NCBI GenBank assembly: GCA_046331665.1
Contig: JAXLQK010000023.1
Location: 1-64,000 of the forward strand
Source of the DNA: CAWBAT01 sp046331665
Lineage (GTDB): Bacteria > Acidobacteriota > Terriglobia > Versatilivoradales > Versatilivoraceae
Length of the DNA stretch: 64,000 bases
Direction: 5' to 3'
The notes under the pieces were generated by a model. The model saw nothing but the letters and a program-made list of their open reading frames with translations. It had not been told where the DNA came from and ran no database searches. Each line of letters starts with the position of its first letter. The first letter of the stretch is position 1. Shown one piece after another: positions 17,367 through 26,869 of the stretch. Position numbers and translations under genes: made by a program.

Positions 17367-18763
17367 TTAGCGGTCGGACGATTGCAGGTCGGTAGGCCGC
17401 CGGGACGGTGTGAGTCGGTCTATGTACAGGATGGCGTCATACGCTTCAGACGCTCGAACCAGATTTATCCCCGCTAGGCCGTCGCGAACTTCGTGGGAAC
17501 AGAGAAACCAGTCCGCCAGTGGTCCCAACTTGGGCAGCTCACGGAGATCGATCAAGTAAGTCGGCAAGCCCAATGATGCGAGCAGACCGTCCATCGCGTG
17601 CTGATTTGGAGGCAGAACGTGGTTTGTCGTCTCGAATCCCTCTGCGGTTCCATAGTAGGTGCCGATGACTACGAGATCGTTGCCCAGTTCCGAGCGCGCA
17701 AACACTCCAGCCGGCTGCAATCCGTCCCAAGAACTAAAGTCTGGCTCGCTGGATCGCAATCGAAGTTCGTGCATTTTGACATGATTGTCATGTGCGAATA
17801 AGACGACACGACCCTGTGGCCCGGAGCGTTCGAGAACCCACCTGAGATTATCAGCCATCGCAACTTCTCTCATTGTCAGCATGTCGCGAAAGCGAGACTC
17901 GAACAAGAGGTTGGGCTTCTGTGGAAATTCTGAGGCCCATCCCTGCCAACCCGGAGGGGCAAGCCGAAGGTAGTCATCGTCCTGTTTGGCATTGATCGCA
18001 TGGCGAAGTGCCCATTCGTAGTTGTTCGACGAAGTTGCCGCTGTGAGTTGTGGCCGCTTAAGAGCGAGCAGTGCGACGAGGTCGTCGATCTTCAGGCTGA
18101 TCCGATTCTGCTCTGCCTGCGACAGCATTGTGAACCGATCGACGCGGAACTTTACCACGTCGGCAAAATCTGCGCGTGTTGCAATTCCCAGTTTCGGGTC
18201 AGCGTGATCGAGAAACGCGAGAACCTCCTCAAGCGCTCGATAAGCATTCGGGAAACCTTGCCCGGTTAGGTCAATGCCGTAGATCGCTACACGTTGGGAC
18301 ATGGGTCGTGTCGCGTTATGAGCTTCGCAGCCACCGCAACAGCTCGCGGTTCTCCTCGTAGGTATCAAACCCGTAACCGAACGCGGTAGCGGCGGCAGAA
18401 TCAGTTTCTGTGGTATTTCCGAGCACATAGTCGTAGAGGCGTTTGGATGTTGAGAGCCATGTTTCGAGCGCGACGGCGGTGAAACGTTGCTGGGTCACAA
18501 GATAGCGAATCAGGCGGTTTCCAATTGCTAAGGGTTCGTGTGAACCGTGAATCAGCTCGCCAAACGCTACGACCTGCACTCCCAATGATCATCGCCACTG
18601 GACCCAAGTCGTCGAAACCCGTCTCGCGATCATCAATGGTAATTGGGTGGGCCTGTGTCCGAGCCCAGATACGAAAATCGTCAACCGGCTCGGTCTGAGC
18701 AGCCAACCCAATCATTATAAATAACGCGACACAACTCCCGATTAGTCCGACTCGGTGGAGCAT
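17367..18763 (-). pseudogene. erythromycin-esterase-family protein, broken by two frameshifts
   Basis: Erythromycin esterase-like proteins are exported or cytoplasmic hydrolases; only some open macrolide rings. The N-terminal piece from the ATG at 18763 has a signal-like segment and runs to DLGPVAMIIG (about 18590). The frame then changes to VQVVAFGELIHGSHEPLAIG, which carries the family GE..HG motif, continuing to RELLRWLRS near 18316. A further change, equivalent to one extra A near 18327, leads to HNATRPMSQRVAIYGIDL and on to the C-terminus at 17367 (353 codons open). The pieces fit together without loss of conserved sequence, so the damage is recent or is sequence error. The IS3-like remnant lies directly upstream. 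Confidence 0.8.
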
Positions 18764-18884
18764 CGTTTGATTCCTCAGAAGATACAGGCCAGTTCGGTGT
18801 ACGAGGCGGGGTGTTGACCCGACCGGAAGGTATTTTTGTGCCAGCCGAAGTGAGCAGCCTGATATCTCACGGAGGGACAAAAAC

Positions 18885-20020
18885 ATGCCCCAAAGAAAGT
18901 ATAAACCGAACAAGTGGTGAACATATTAAGACAAGTGGAAGTGTTGTTGGGGAATGGGGAAAACGCAGGCGCGGCGTGTTAGCAAGGGAAATTGGGATCC
19001 ACATGCAGACCTATTACCGATGGCGAAGAGAGTATGGAGGAGGCTGAAGATAGAGCGAGCCAAGCGGATGAAGGATTTGGAGAAGAAAATACGCGGTTGA
19101 AGAGGCTGGTGGCGGAGTTGATGCTGGAGAAGCAAGTGCTGAAGGACGTGGCGGAGGAAACTACAAAGCTGAGCGGCGGCGTTGTGCGGTGGAGCGTGCG
19201 AAGGGAGTACGGAGCTCAGTGAGGAGCACGCCTGCCGGCTGCTGGGGCAATGGCGGGGGACACAACGATATGAATCGATCAGAGAGCCGATGAGGACGGG
19301 CGGCCGGGGCTGTCATCGGGTTGGCCAGCCAGTATGGGCGCTATGGGTACAAGAAGATTACGGCCTGCTGCAAGGAGTGGCTGGAAGGTGGGGGCGAGAC
19401 CGAGTGGAGCGGATCTGGCAGCGAGAGGGGTTGAAGGTTCGAAGAGACAGCGTCCCAGACGACAGCTCTGGTTTAACGATGGCTCTGCCTGAGACTGAGA
19501 CCGGAGCGAGCCAATCGTATCTGGAGTTATGACTTTGTCCACGGCCGGACTCACGATGGGAGGAAGCTGCGGATTCTGACGATGATTGATGAGTATACTC
19601 GGGAATGCTTGGCCTTACGGGTGGAACGGCGGATGAGTTGCCGGGAAGTGATTGACACTCTGTCGGAAGTGATGTTGGAGCGTGGGATCCCGGAAAAGAT
19701 TCGATCTGACAATGGGTCGGAATTTGTGGCCAAGGAATTACAGGAGTGGTTAGGCAAGCTGGGAACCGGAACGCTGTACATTGAGCCGGGGAGCCCCTGG
19801 GAGAATGGGTACTGTGAAACCTTTAATGGCAAGCTGGGATGAATGTTTGAATGGTGAAATCTTTTGCTCGTTGAAGGAAGCTCAGATTGTGATTGAACCC
19901 CGGTGGCGACAGCATTACAACCAGGTACGGCCGCATGCCTCGCAGGGCTATAGGCCACCGGCGCCGGTGGCCTATAGCCCTGGATGGAATCTCGTTTTGC
20001 AGCCCCAGGCTGTGATGTAA
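18885..20020 (+). pseudogene. IS3-family transposase (IS51/IS407-like group), decayed OrfA and OrfB
   Basis: OrfA begins at an ATG at 18885 behind GGAGGG and reads MPQRKYKP before a frame change; later frames give REIGIHMQTYYRWRREYGG and ENTRLKRLVAELMLEKQVLK, the usual helix-turn-helix and leucine zipper. OrfB pieces include GLASQYGRYGYKKITA and then the integrase core: DFVHGRTHDGRKLRILTMID, IPEKIRSDNGSEFVAKEL and SPWENGYCETFNGKL, which retain the D, D and E of the DDE triad. At least five frame changes or stops separate the parts, so no active transposase is made. Confidence 0.88.
19945..19980. repeat. perfect 36-bp palindrome inside the IS remnant
   Basis: The half GGGCTATAGGCCACCGGC is followed directly by its exact reverse complement, with no spacer. 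It covers the codons for GYRPPAPVA near the end of OrfB, then extends past them. It is not followed by a T run, so it is not a standard terminator. Confidence 0.9.
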
Positions 20021-20124
20021 TTTGTATCACTCCGATTGGCACAAAGTTCGGCCTTGTCCAGAGGGCTGTCTTGGGGTGAGGCTTGGGATCAAGTGAAATG
20101 TAGATCTCGTGAAGAAGCTGCGCT

Positions 20125-21708
20125 TCAGCTCAATTGCACGACGCGCGCAAACTGGATACTGGGGCAGGCACGGATTTCGGTCAGCAGAGGGTCGAGAATC
20201 TTACTGTCGACGTTGACGACGCCCACGGCGTGATGGTTTTCGCCCCGACCGAGAGCAAAGTTGGCGATATTGATTTGATTATTTCCCAATAATGTCCCGA
20301 CTTGGCCGATCACACCGGGAGTATCATTATTCCGGATCAGAAGCAGGGTTCCATGCAAGGGCGCGTCAATGTCGATGCCATCGATGGACACCATGCGGAT
20401 GTTGCCCTGAGTCAGAACGGTCCCTTCAATCCATTCTTCTCGAACATCTGTTCTGAGCCGCAGCGAGATCAAATTGGAATAGCTTCGAACGCGCTGGCTT
20501 CGCGATTCAAGGAGCGCGATTCCCCTCTCGTCCAGAATCTTTCGGGCATTGACGAGATTGACGCTATCCCCAAGGATCGGTTTCAGGATGCCCAGTACGA
20601 TGGAATTGGCGATGAGCTGGGTATTGATATCGAAGACTTCCCCATAATAGCGGATCCCCACTTCATTGATGCGTCCTTCACAAATCTGAGAAAGGAAGGA
20701 ACCCAACTTCTCCCCCAACTGCAGGTATGGACCAATCCGCTTGTATTCGTCGAAAGAAACAGAGGGAAAGTTAACGGCATTCCGGATGATTCCTTCTTTC
20801 AGAAAATCCCGCACCTGCTCGGCGATCTCCAGGCCGACGACCTCCTGGGCTTCGGCCGTGGAAGCAGCAATATGAGGCGTGGAGATGACCTTCGGATGTT
20901 TCACCAGCGGATGATTGGGATCCGGCGGCTCAACGGAGAGCACATCCAACGCGGCTCCGGCAATGTGACCGCTTTCCAGGGCTACCAGCAGGTCTGTCTC
21001 ATTCACCAGCTCGCCGCGGGCCGTGTTGATCACATAAGACCCCTTTTTCATCTGCCCGATTGATTGTGCATTAATGATGTTCCGAGTGGAATCCAGAGCC
21101 GGAACATGGAGAGTGATCATATCGGACTGGCGAAGGAGGTCCTCCAAAGGAACTAATTGGATGTTCAAATCCTGAGCGAGGCCTTTGGACACATAAGGAT
21201 CGTAGACCAGCAGATTCATTTGAAACGACTTGGCGCGGCGGGCAACCTCCATGCCGATTTTGCCAAATCCAACGATTCCCAGAGTTTTCCCCCGCAGCTC
21301 AAATCCTGAAAAACTCTTCTTATCCCACTTCCCCGCCTTGGTTGAACTGCTGGCAGGACCCACGTGGCGTGCTATCGCCAGCATGAGTCCCAAGGCGAGT
21401 TCCGCAACGCTGATGCTGTTTCCCCCCGGAGTATTCATGACGACAATGCCGCGATTCGTAGCCGCTTCCAAACTGATGTTATCGACACCGGTTCCCGCCC
21501 GACCGATGACTTTCATCTTGGTGGCCGCCTGAATGACCTTGGCCGTCACCTTCGTATTGCTGCGCACCAGAAGCGCATCGTACTGACCGATCTCCTGCAA
21601 GAGCTGATCAGGGCTGAGGCCAGTTTTTACATCCACCTGCCAGGCGGACTGCTGTTTTAGCAACTCAATCCCCTGGGTTGAAAGCTTGTCACTAATGAGA
21701 ATTTTCAT
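20125..21708 (-). CDS. serA: D-3-phosphoglycerate dehydrogenase
   Basis: First step of serine synthesis: oxidises 3-phosphoglycerate to phosphohydroxypyruvate with NAD+. 527 residues, the long type with an extra intervening domain and a C-terminal ACT domain. Rossmann motif TLGIVGFGKIG (142-152); catalytic R231, E260 and H279 (TPHIAAST). The intervening domain spans about 315-450. The ACT domain (455-527; HGTLLLIRNNDTPGVIGQVG) suggests feedback control by serine, as known for the family. The aminotransferase gene lies 23 bases upstream on the same strand, so the two probably form a serine operon. The IS remnant ends just beyond the stop codon, leaving the gene intact. Confidence 0.96.
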   Translation of the reverse strand: MKILISDKLSTQGIELLKQQSAWQVDVKTGLSPDQLLQEIGQYDALLVRSNTKVTAKVIQAATKMKVIGRAGTGVDNISLEAATNRGIVVMNTPGGNSISVAELALGLMLAIARHVGPASSSTKAGKWDKKSFSGFELRGKTLGIVGFGKIGMEVARRAKSFQMNLLVYDPYVSKGLAQDLNIQLVPLEDLLRQSDMITLHVPALDSTRNIINAQSIGQMKKGSYVINTARGELVNETDLLVALESGHIAGAALDVLSVEPPDPNHPLVKHPKVISTPHIAASTAEAQEVVGLEIAEQVRDFLKEGIIRNAVNFPSVSFDEYKRIGPYLQLGEKLGSFLSQICEGRINEVGIRYYGEVFDINTQLIANSIVLGILKPILGDSVNLVNARKILDERGIALLESRSQRVRSYSNLISLRLRTDVREEWIEGTVLTQGNIRMVSIDGIDIDAPLHGTLLLIRNNDTPGVIGQVGTLLGNNQINIANFALGRGENHHAVGVVNVDSKILDPLLTEIRACPSIQFARVVQLS

Positions 21709-21731
21709 TTGAGCTCAATGGCCTTTGGAGA

Positions 21732-22880
21732 CTAATTTTGGTTCTTCAAATAAACTTCCTGCGCCGCCTGAACGCCGCGTCCCAGTTCCACCGGGACCCC
21801 AAGCTTTTTCAGAATGATTTCCAAGCAGGCAATGACCGCTACGGTATCAATAAAATCATAGTATCCGAGATGGGCAACGCGGAATAACTGGCCCTTCATT
21901 TCCCCTTGTCCGTTGGCCACGGTCGCCCCAAAGTTTTTCTTAAATTCCTTGATGAGGACTCCGGAATCGAGTCCTTGCGGAGAACAAATGGCCGTCAAGG
22001 CGTCACTCGGCGAGCTTTCGGCAAACAGTTTCAACCCAAGCGCCTTGGCCGCGGCTCGAGTGGCTGCCGCCAGCAATCCGGCATTCTGTATGAGATGATC
22101 ACGTCCAATGGATCGAATGTACTGAATGGCTTCTTTAGCTGCAACAATCAAGGTAATCGCGGGAGTGTAGGAGGATTCACCCTTGAGGTTGTTTTTTCGC
22201 TCTTTGGCAAAATCAAAATAATACTTCTTGGACTTGGTGGATTCAATCTGGGCCCAGGCTTTTTGGCTGACACTCGCAAACGCCAAGCCGGGAGGCAGCA
22301 TTAACGCCTTCTGGGATCCACCGACCACTACATCCAGGTGCCATTCGTCGACCGGCATCTCCATAACCCCTAAACCGGTGATCGCATCCACCACCAGAAC
22401 CGTATTGGGAGCATCGTGTACAATCTTTCCAAGGGCCTGGATGTCATGACGCGCACCGGTCGAACTCTCCGAGTATTGAACGAAAACAGCCCGTGCTTGC
22501 GGGTTCTGTTTCAAAGCGAGAGCCACTTGCTCGGGTGCAACGGCTTGGCCGTACGGGATGGAAATGACCTGTGCATCAATCCCGAAGGCTTTGCACAAAC
22601 CCGTCCAACGTTCCCCAAATTTTCCGGCACTGACCACAATAGCCTTATCCCCCGGGCTTAATAAATTGACTACAGCCCCTTCCATCGCGCCTGTACCTGA
22701 GGCCGTAAAACAGATGACATCATTCTGCGTGTTATAGATATATTTTAATCCATCCAGCACTTCCTTGAATATGGCTCTAAACCCTTCGGTTCGATGGTGC
22801 AGGATGGGCTGTGACATCGCCGTCTGGACGGCTGGCAGCAACTGGGTCGGTCCTGGAGTAAACAGTCTTTCCTTGAACAT
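21732..22880 (-). CDS. class V aminotransferase, alanine-glyoxylate/serine-pyruvate type; probable phosphoserine aminotransferase role
   Basis: PLP-dependent fold-type I enzyme of 382 residues. The PLP lysine is K191 in VVGGSQKALMLPPG, with D165 (VVDAITGLG) contacting the pyridine nitrogen; the N-terminus FTPGPTQLLP is typical. AGGAAAGG precedes the ATG by about ten bases. Its stop is 23 bases from the serA start. In genomes lacking serC, aminotransferases of this subfamily are thought to convert phosphohydroxypyruvate to phosphoserine, and the pairing with serA supports that here, by inference. The alternative is glyoxylate transamination. The family is secure and the substrate is not. Confidence 0.88.
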   Translation of the reverse strand: MFKERLFTPGPTQLLPAVQTAMSQPILHHRTEGFRAIFKEVLDGLKYIYNTQNDVICFTASGTGAMEGAVVNLLSPGDKAIVVSAGKFGERWTGLCKAFGIDAQVISIPYGQAVAPEQVALALKQNPQARAVFVQYSESSTGARHDIQALGKIVHDAPNTVLVVDAITGLGVMEMPVDEWHLDVVVGGSQKALMLPPGLAFASVSQKAWAQIESTKSKKYYFDFAKERKNNLKGESSYTPAITLIVAAKEAIQYIRSIGRDHLIQNAGLLAAATRAAAKALGLKLFAESSPSDALTAICSPQGLDSGVLIKEFKKNFGATVANGQGEMKGQLFRVAHLGYYDFIDTVAVIACLEIILKKLGVPVELGRGVQAAQEVYLKNQN

Positions 22881-23180
22881 AAATTATGCCTTTCCTTTGA
22901 TTGCGGGACGGGGCTAGCTGAGGGCATTTATCTGGCACCCACCGCGCCTTGTGAAAAAGGTAACTATATCATAAATTTCATGGACACAAGGAGCTTGGAG
23001 CATACCGGGGGATCTTGTCGGTCGGTTAGAGGCCAGGGTTTATCTGCATTAATCAATTAAGGAGACACCTGTTAAACTACTCAGCAGGTTGTGATCTTTT
23101 TACGCGAATTTCGTCTTCCTTGAGTCCATATGGGTTCTTGTTTGCGCTTTTCCGTCCATTTCCAACTCTGATGAATTGGC
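22881..23180. other. intergenic stretch, nothing recognised
   Basis: 300 bases between two minus-strand genes. It should contain the serine operon promoter, but I find no clear sigma-70 pair, riboswitch-like fold or terminator. Confidence 0.45.
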
Positions 23181-24545
23181 CTATTCAAGTTTCGTAAATA
23201 CCCGAGTCTCAGGAGGAAGTTTGCTGAAATCCTCTACCTGGTCCCCGGACAGAATCACCTTCTTGGGGAAAACGTAGAGCGTATGGGAATCGAGATAGAT
23301 TTCCCGCAAATCTTCTCCATTTTGATTTTTCGTTTGGGGTTTCCGAATCTCCCGGTAGGCGACCAGCACAACGCTTCCGTTGGGGACTTGGAATCCATCC
23401 TTGAAGGAATTCCCGGCCAGGATACGGCCGTCTGGAAAAACATAATATGTGAAGGAGGATCGATAGAGCGCATTTGCAATCTTCCAGGGAGTATCGGTCG
23501 CGCTCGTGACCGGGAACCGAGCTCCCTTTTGTACTGCCACATTTGCGGCCTCCTCCCGACTGGCGGGCAGAGTCACAGGCACGCCCAATTGGACCTCTGT
23601 CCCGGGGACGAGTTTATTCCAGTCCCTGACCTGATCACCGCGCCAGGTCTCTCCATGAGGTAATTTATAAAGCGTCGTGGGAGCGTTATACTGGCTCCGC
23701 GCCACTTGCCAGGCTGTTTGCCCGCGACTTATCCTCAATGGCTTCGTTTCTTCAGGTTTACTCCCGGCAACACCTTCGTCTTCTTCGATATCATCCGCAA
23801 CGACCAGGGTTGTGCCGGAGGCCTTGATCAGCTCTGGACTCTCTCGAAGCCGCCCGGCAATGACGTCAGGATCCTTTGGAGGCAATTCGGCCAAGCCAGC
23901 CTTGCGACGGTCGAAATTTCCAGGTCCGGGGTCCAACTTCCGACCCCGTTGCTTGGTCTTGTGATAGCGATTTGGCTTTGAGTACGCCACGCGATAGTGT
24001 TCAAGGACATGTTGATCGTCTATTCCATACTTTTCTTGAAGGTCCTTGATCAACCGGCGTAGTGATTGATATTGCGCTTCACTGAAAGGTTGATTGTGGT
24101 AGCCCTCCAGTTCGATCCCAATGGAGTAGTCACTCAGATCCTCCAGCCCGTCCCACATACTCACGCCCGCATGATTGGCCCAGTAGCGGGAATCGAGAAT
24201 ACGATAAACCGTTCCGTTCTTTGCCACCAGGTAGTTGGCATGCCCTCCATGGGTCACATAGCGCCCGTGCCTGATTTTCCCGTGCGAAAGCGTCCGCAGC
24301 GCACTCGGCAGACGGCTTTCTGTGGAGTGAATAATGATGTAGCGTGTATCCTTGCGTGCAACTCTATGGAAATTAGGGTTCAAATGGCGCTGATAATCCA
24401 CCACCGCCTCGGCTCTCAAATCAGCCGTGCCAGAGACAATGAGAATCAACAGGAGGATCAAGGGGAGATGTTTCAAGGAAAGAAAATTCAAGCGCCTAGC
24501 TGGGTACTTCCTGAAATTGTGATCGAAGCCGGGAATAGATCTCAT
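23181..24545 (-). CDS. secreted N-acetylmuramoyl-L-alanine amidase (Amidase_2 family) with C-terminal repeats
   Basis: Cleaves the amide between MurNAc and L-alanine in peptidoglycan. A membrane or signal segment lies at residues 27-45, followed by the Amidase_2 domain (about 50-215). Zinc ligands are H73 (RYIIIHSTES), H183 (VLEHYRV) and D205 (GRKLDPGPGN), with WANHAG at 122-127. The C-terminal half has two or three related ~60-residue segments (TLYKLPHGETWRGDQVRDWN, FTYYVFPDGRILAGNSFKDG, HTLYVFPKKVILSGDQVEDF) with LysM-like spacing; their binding partner is unknown. The start overlaps the end of the upstream protease gene by 50 bases. GGGGAGG lies almost against the ATG, closer than usual, so the true start may differ. 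Confidence 0.88.
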   Translation of the reverse strand: MRSIPGFDHNFRKYPARRLNFLSLKHLPLILLLILIVSGTADLRAEAVVDYQRHLNPNFHRVARKDTRYIIIHSTESRLPSALRTLSHGKIRHGRYVTHGGHANYLVAKNGTVYRILDSRYWANHAGVSMWDGLEDLSDYSIGIELEGYHNQPFSEAQYQSLRRLIKDLQEKYGIDDQHVLEHYRVAYSKPNRYHKTKQRGRKLDPGPGNFDRRKAGLAELPPKDPDVIAGRLRESPELIKASGTTLVVADDIEEDEGVAGSKPEETKPLRISRGQTAWQVARSQYNAPTTLYKLPHGETWRGDQVRDWNKLVPGTEVQLGVPVTLPASREEAANVAVQKGARFPVTSATDTPWKIANALYRSSFTYYVFPDGRILAGNSFKDGFQVPNGSVVLVAYREIRKPQTKNQNGEDLREIYLDSHTLYVFPKKVILSGDQVEDFSKLPPETRVFTKLE

Positions 24546-25608
24546 GCCTCCCCAATACGCCGAGGAGACTGCCTCGACTTACTACCGGCACGTGATGAAT
24601 GTCTTCGCGATCCATCCTTTCCAAGATCCGAAGGATGTCAAGTTCAGGTCTTACCCAACGAAGCTTGGTCACTGGGATCATAACATCGGTCACCAGAGAG
24701 TTATCCCACTTGTCTTGAGGGTAGTTCCCCAATACATAAGGAGTAACGATGCCTTGCAGGAGATCTCCTTCGAGGACGAGCACCGTATCCTGCTGCAAAT
24801 GCGACAATATGTTTTCCTTAAATGACTTTAGCGAAAGTCGGGAGGATACCCGGGGACAATCTCGAACCATCAAGTCTTCGGCGGTGAGGCCTTCCAGAGA
24901 GGTACGGATGCGCCCAAGCTGGTCCATCTGACGGCTGGAGACCCAGACAAACCAACCGATCAGTCCCATCCAAAGGGCAAAAACCATCTGTTCGAAGAGC
25001 ACCAGGACCAAAGTCGCTCCAAAAAAAAGGATCGCTGCGGCTTTACCAATCCTGGACGTCCATTGTGTGGCCCTGGTTAAACTTCCGGTAGCCATCCACA
25101 AGACGGCTCTTAAGATTCGCCCTCCATCAAGCGGGAAGCCCGGCACCAAATTGAAAATGGCCAGGATCAAATTCATCTCAGCCAACCACTCGGCTAGTGC
25201 ACCGAACAATTCCGAGTAACTTTTTGTGAGAACCCATCCCATCCAAAAAAGGAGGGCAAGTCCAATACTCGAAAGAGGCCCGGCCCCTGCGATGAGGAAT
25301 TCATGTATGGGTTTCCGGACGTCCGCCATGAGTTGGGAAGCCATTCGAAAAGATAACAGGGACAACTTTGGAGCGGGAAGCTTCAAAGCTTTGGCTACGA
25401 GGACATGGGAAAGTTCATGAAACAGAATTGATCCCAGAAATAACAAACTTGCCGAGACCCCGACGCTCCAATGAGCAATGCGGCCCCAATGGGGAAATTC
25501 GGCGGCAAATTGTGAGGTAAGGGCATAGACTAATAAAAGGATTGCCACCACCCAGCCGAGGTTAAAGCGGATATGAATTTTGACTAACTTATCTCTCATT
25601 TCACCCAC
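24496..25608 (-). CDS. site-2-protease-like M50 metalloprotease with CBS domain pair
   Basis: Intramembrane zinc protease. HELSH at 64-68 inside a hydrophobic segment gives two zinc ligands and the catalytic glutamate; the third ligand is D161 in NLVPGFPLDGG. Six membrane segments are seen by eye between 15 and 225. Residues 240-370 form two CBS domains (GLTAEDLMVRDCP and VTDVMIPVTKLRWV), which usually bind adenine nucleotides. This is the S2P subfamily 3 arrangement. The start is GTG at 25608 or the ATG three codons later. The amidase gene overlaps its end by 50 bases, so the two are probably co-expressed, perhaps in envelope maintenance. The substrate is unknown. Confidence 0.92.
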   Translation of the reverse strand: MGEMRDKLVKIHIRFNLGWVVAILLLVYALTSQFAAEFPHWGRIAHWSVGVSASLLFLGSILFHELSHVLVAKALKLPAPKLSLLSFRMASQLMADVRKPIHEFLIAGAGPLSSIGLALLFWMGWVLTKSYSELFGALAEWLAEMNLILAIFNLVPGFPLDGGRILRAVLWMATGSLTRATQWTSRIGKAAAILFFGATLVLVLFEQMVFALWMGLIGWFVWVSSRQMDQLGRIRTSLEGLTAEDLMVRDCPRVSSRLSLKSFKENILSHLQQDTVLVLEGDLLQGIVTPYVLGNYPQDKWDNSLVTDVMIPVTKLRWVRPELDILRILERMDREDIHHVPVVSRGSLLGVLGRHEIYSRLRSQFQEVPS

Positions 25609-26237
25609 GAAAAGTAAGAATTTCTACCCGGATTCCGGAAAACAGAAAATCGCGCACACGCACACCATTCTCACGTGAGGGTGGATACTTGTCAAATTGA
25701 CATTCGTATTATTGGGAGAGTTCCGAATTCTGAGCCTGTCTACGGCAGAGAAAATGAAACTCATAGCTCCTCAGCAGGGGATAGATTCTAATCCTGCCGC
25801 GTGTCACAACTCCTTCCTTCTTTGTTGACTAATAAACGCCAATAGTGACAAGGCCTCAAGATGGGTTTCTCTTCTTGGTTGAATTCACCCAAACATTGCG
25901 CCGTTTCGCGCACATTCAAGACTGCAAGTAATTTCTTACTTTAGAAATGATGGACATAGCGATTCACTTGATTTGGAAATCAGGATGCTCAGAGCAAAGA
26001 GGTTTTTTTGAAGGTCAACAAATTGGAGGCCCGAAACCAAGAGCAACCCATCAGTTCCGCAAGATCAAGAGCCAATAAGGCTGTCAGACCAAGTTGATTC
26101 ATCCCTCATCCCGGGATTGCTTGCCCCGTATCCCCGCCTCCGATCTTTCTCGTCACCAGTTCTAGTGAACTCTTTTTCTCTTGTTCTTCCAAAAGCTCTA
26201 CCGTAGCAATTCTAAGTTTCAATCTCTTGGAGGACCC
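25609..26237. other. 629-base divergent intergenic region
   Basis: It lies between divergent genes, so promoters are expected on both strands. A TTGACA occurs at 25697-25702 but no -10 box follows at 16-18 bases. I see no long repeat, hairpin or conserved reading frame; a minus-strand open frame at 26106-26471 is the shadow of the next gene. Confidence 0.5.
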
Positions 26238-26759
26238 ATGAAATTCAAATTCTTGCTTGGGGTATGGCTGCTCGGGATGATCACCCAGAGCGCCTTTGCC
26301 CAACAACCGGTTGAACCCAAGAAGATGTACGAGCGTTTGTTTTGCATCGTGCCATTGATTGGCAGCGGGACATTTGAAGATCCGCGCCGGCCCGCCTATC
26401 TTCCAGACTACGTGGTCGATCCTGGCAGCCAAGCCATGACTTCTCAAAACTTGCAGTCGGTCCTCGATCAAGCGGCACTTCAGCAGGAATCACCTCATCT
26501 GATCCTTTCGTTTCACTATGTCGAAAGCGACGACGGACGCTTTGCCCTAATGGAAATCCAGGCCACTGACCGGGAGGCTTTTGCACCTATTTTGAAGGCA
26601 GCTCAGACTCCTGGATCGAGCCCTGATTTCGGGTCAAATCGGAATGCCTTGCCAGGAGGGTATGACCTAAGAGTCTTTGAGGCAGGGAAAGTCAATCGTC
26701 TGACCGTCGAACAGCAGTTTCGCCAGTTCAAGCGCGATTTCCTGATCGATAACTTCTAA
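26238..26759 (+). CDS. small secreted protein, unknown function
   Basis: 173 residues from the ATG at 26238, with GGAGG five to nine bases upstream. A clear signal peptide (MKFKFLLGVWLLGMITQSAFA) ends at AFA before QQPVEPKK. The mature part (about 150 residues) contains YERLFCIVPLIGSGTFEDPR and LILSFHYVESDDGRFALMEI; it has one cysteine and no motif I can assign. I recall similar short exported proteins from Acidobacteria-like genomes, but cannot give a family. The RHS gene starts about 110 bases downstream on the same strand. Confidence 0.75.
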   Translation: MKFKFLLGVWLLGMITQSAFAQQPVEPKKMYERLFCIVPLIGSGTFEDPRRPAYLPDYVVDPGSQAMTSQNLQSVLDQAALQQESPHLILSFHYVESDDGRFALMEIQATDREAFAPILKAAQTPGSSPDFGSNRNALPGGYDLRVFEAGKVNRLTVEQQFRQFKRDFLIDNF

Positions 26760-26869
26760 TAAGCGACCAAGGCTATGATCCTGCCCTGCTTTTCTCATTT
26801 TCGAATTCCCATCATTTCCTTCCTATCATCTCATCGTAGGTTCCCTCTCGAATGTCCGGAGGCGCTCTC

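Larger units (their letters stand above)
18820..20116 (+). mobile_element. IS3-like insertion sequence remnant
   Basis: Element holding the decayed IS3-family transposase. The right boundary is inferred from the copy of 20066-20116 found at 14556-14602; the left boundary is a guess just upstream of OrfA, as no terminal inverted repeats are clear. It lies eight bases from the end of serA and next to the broken esterase-like gene. Confidence 0.55.

Noticed and set aside
25697..25702. TTGACA as a promoter -35 box
   Set aside because: No -10-like hexamer stands at a 16-18 base distance on the plus strand.
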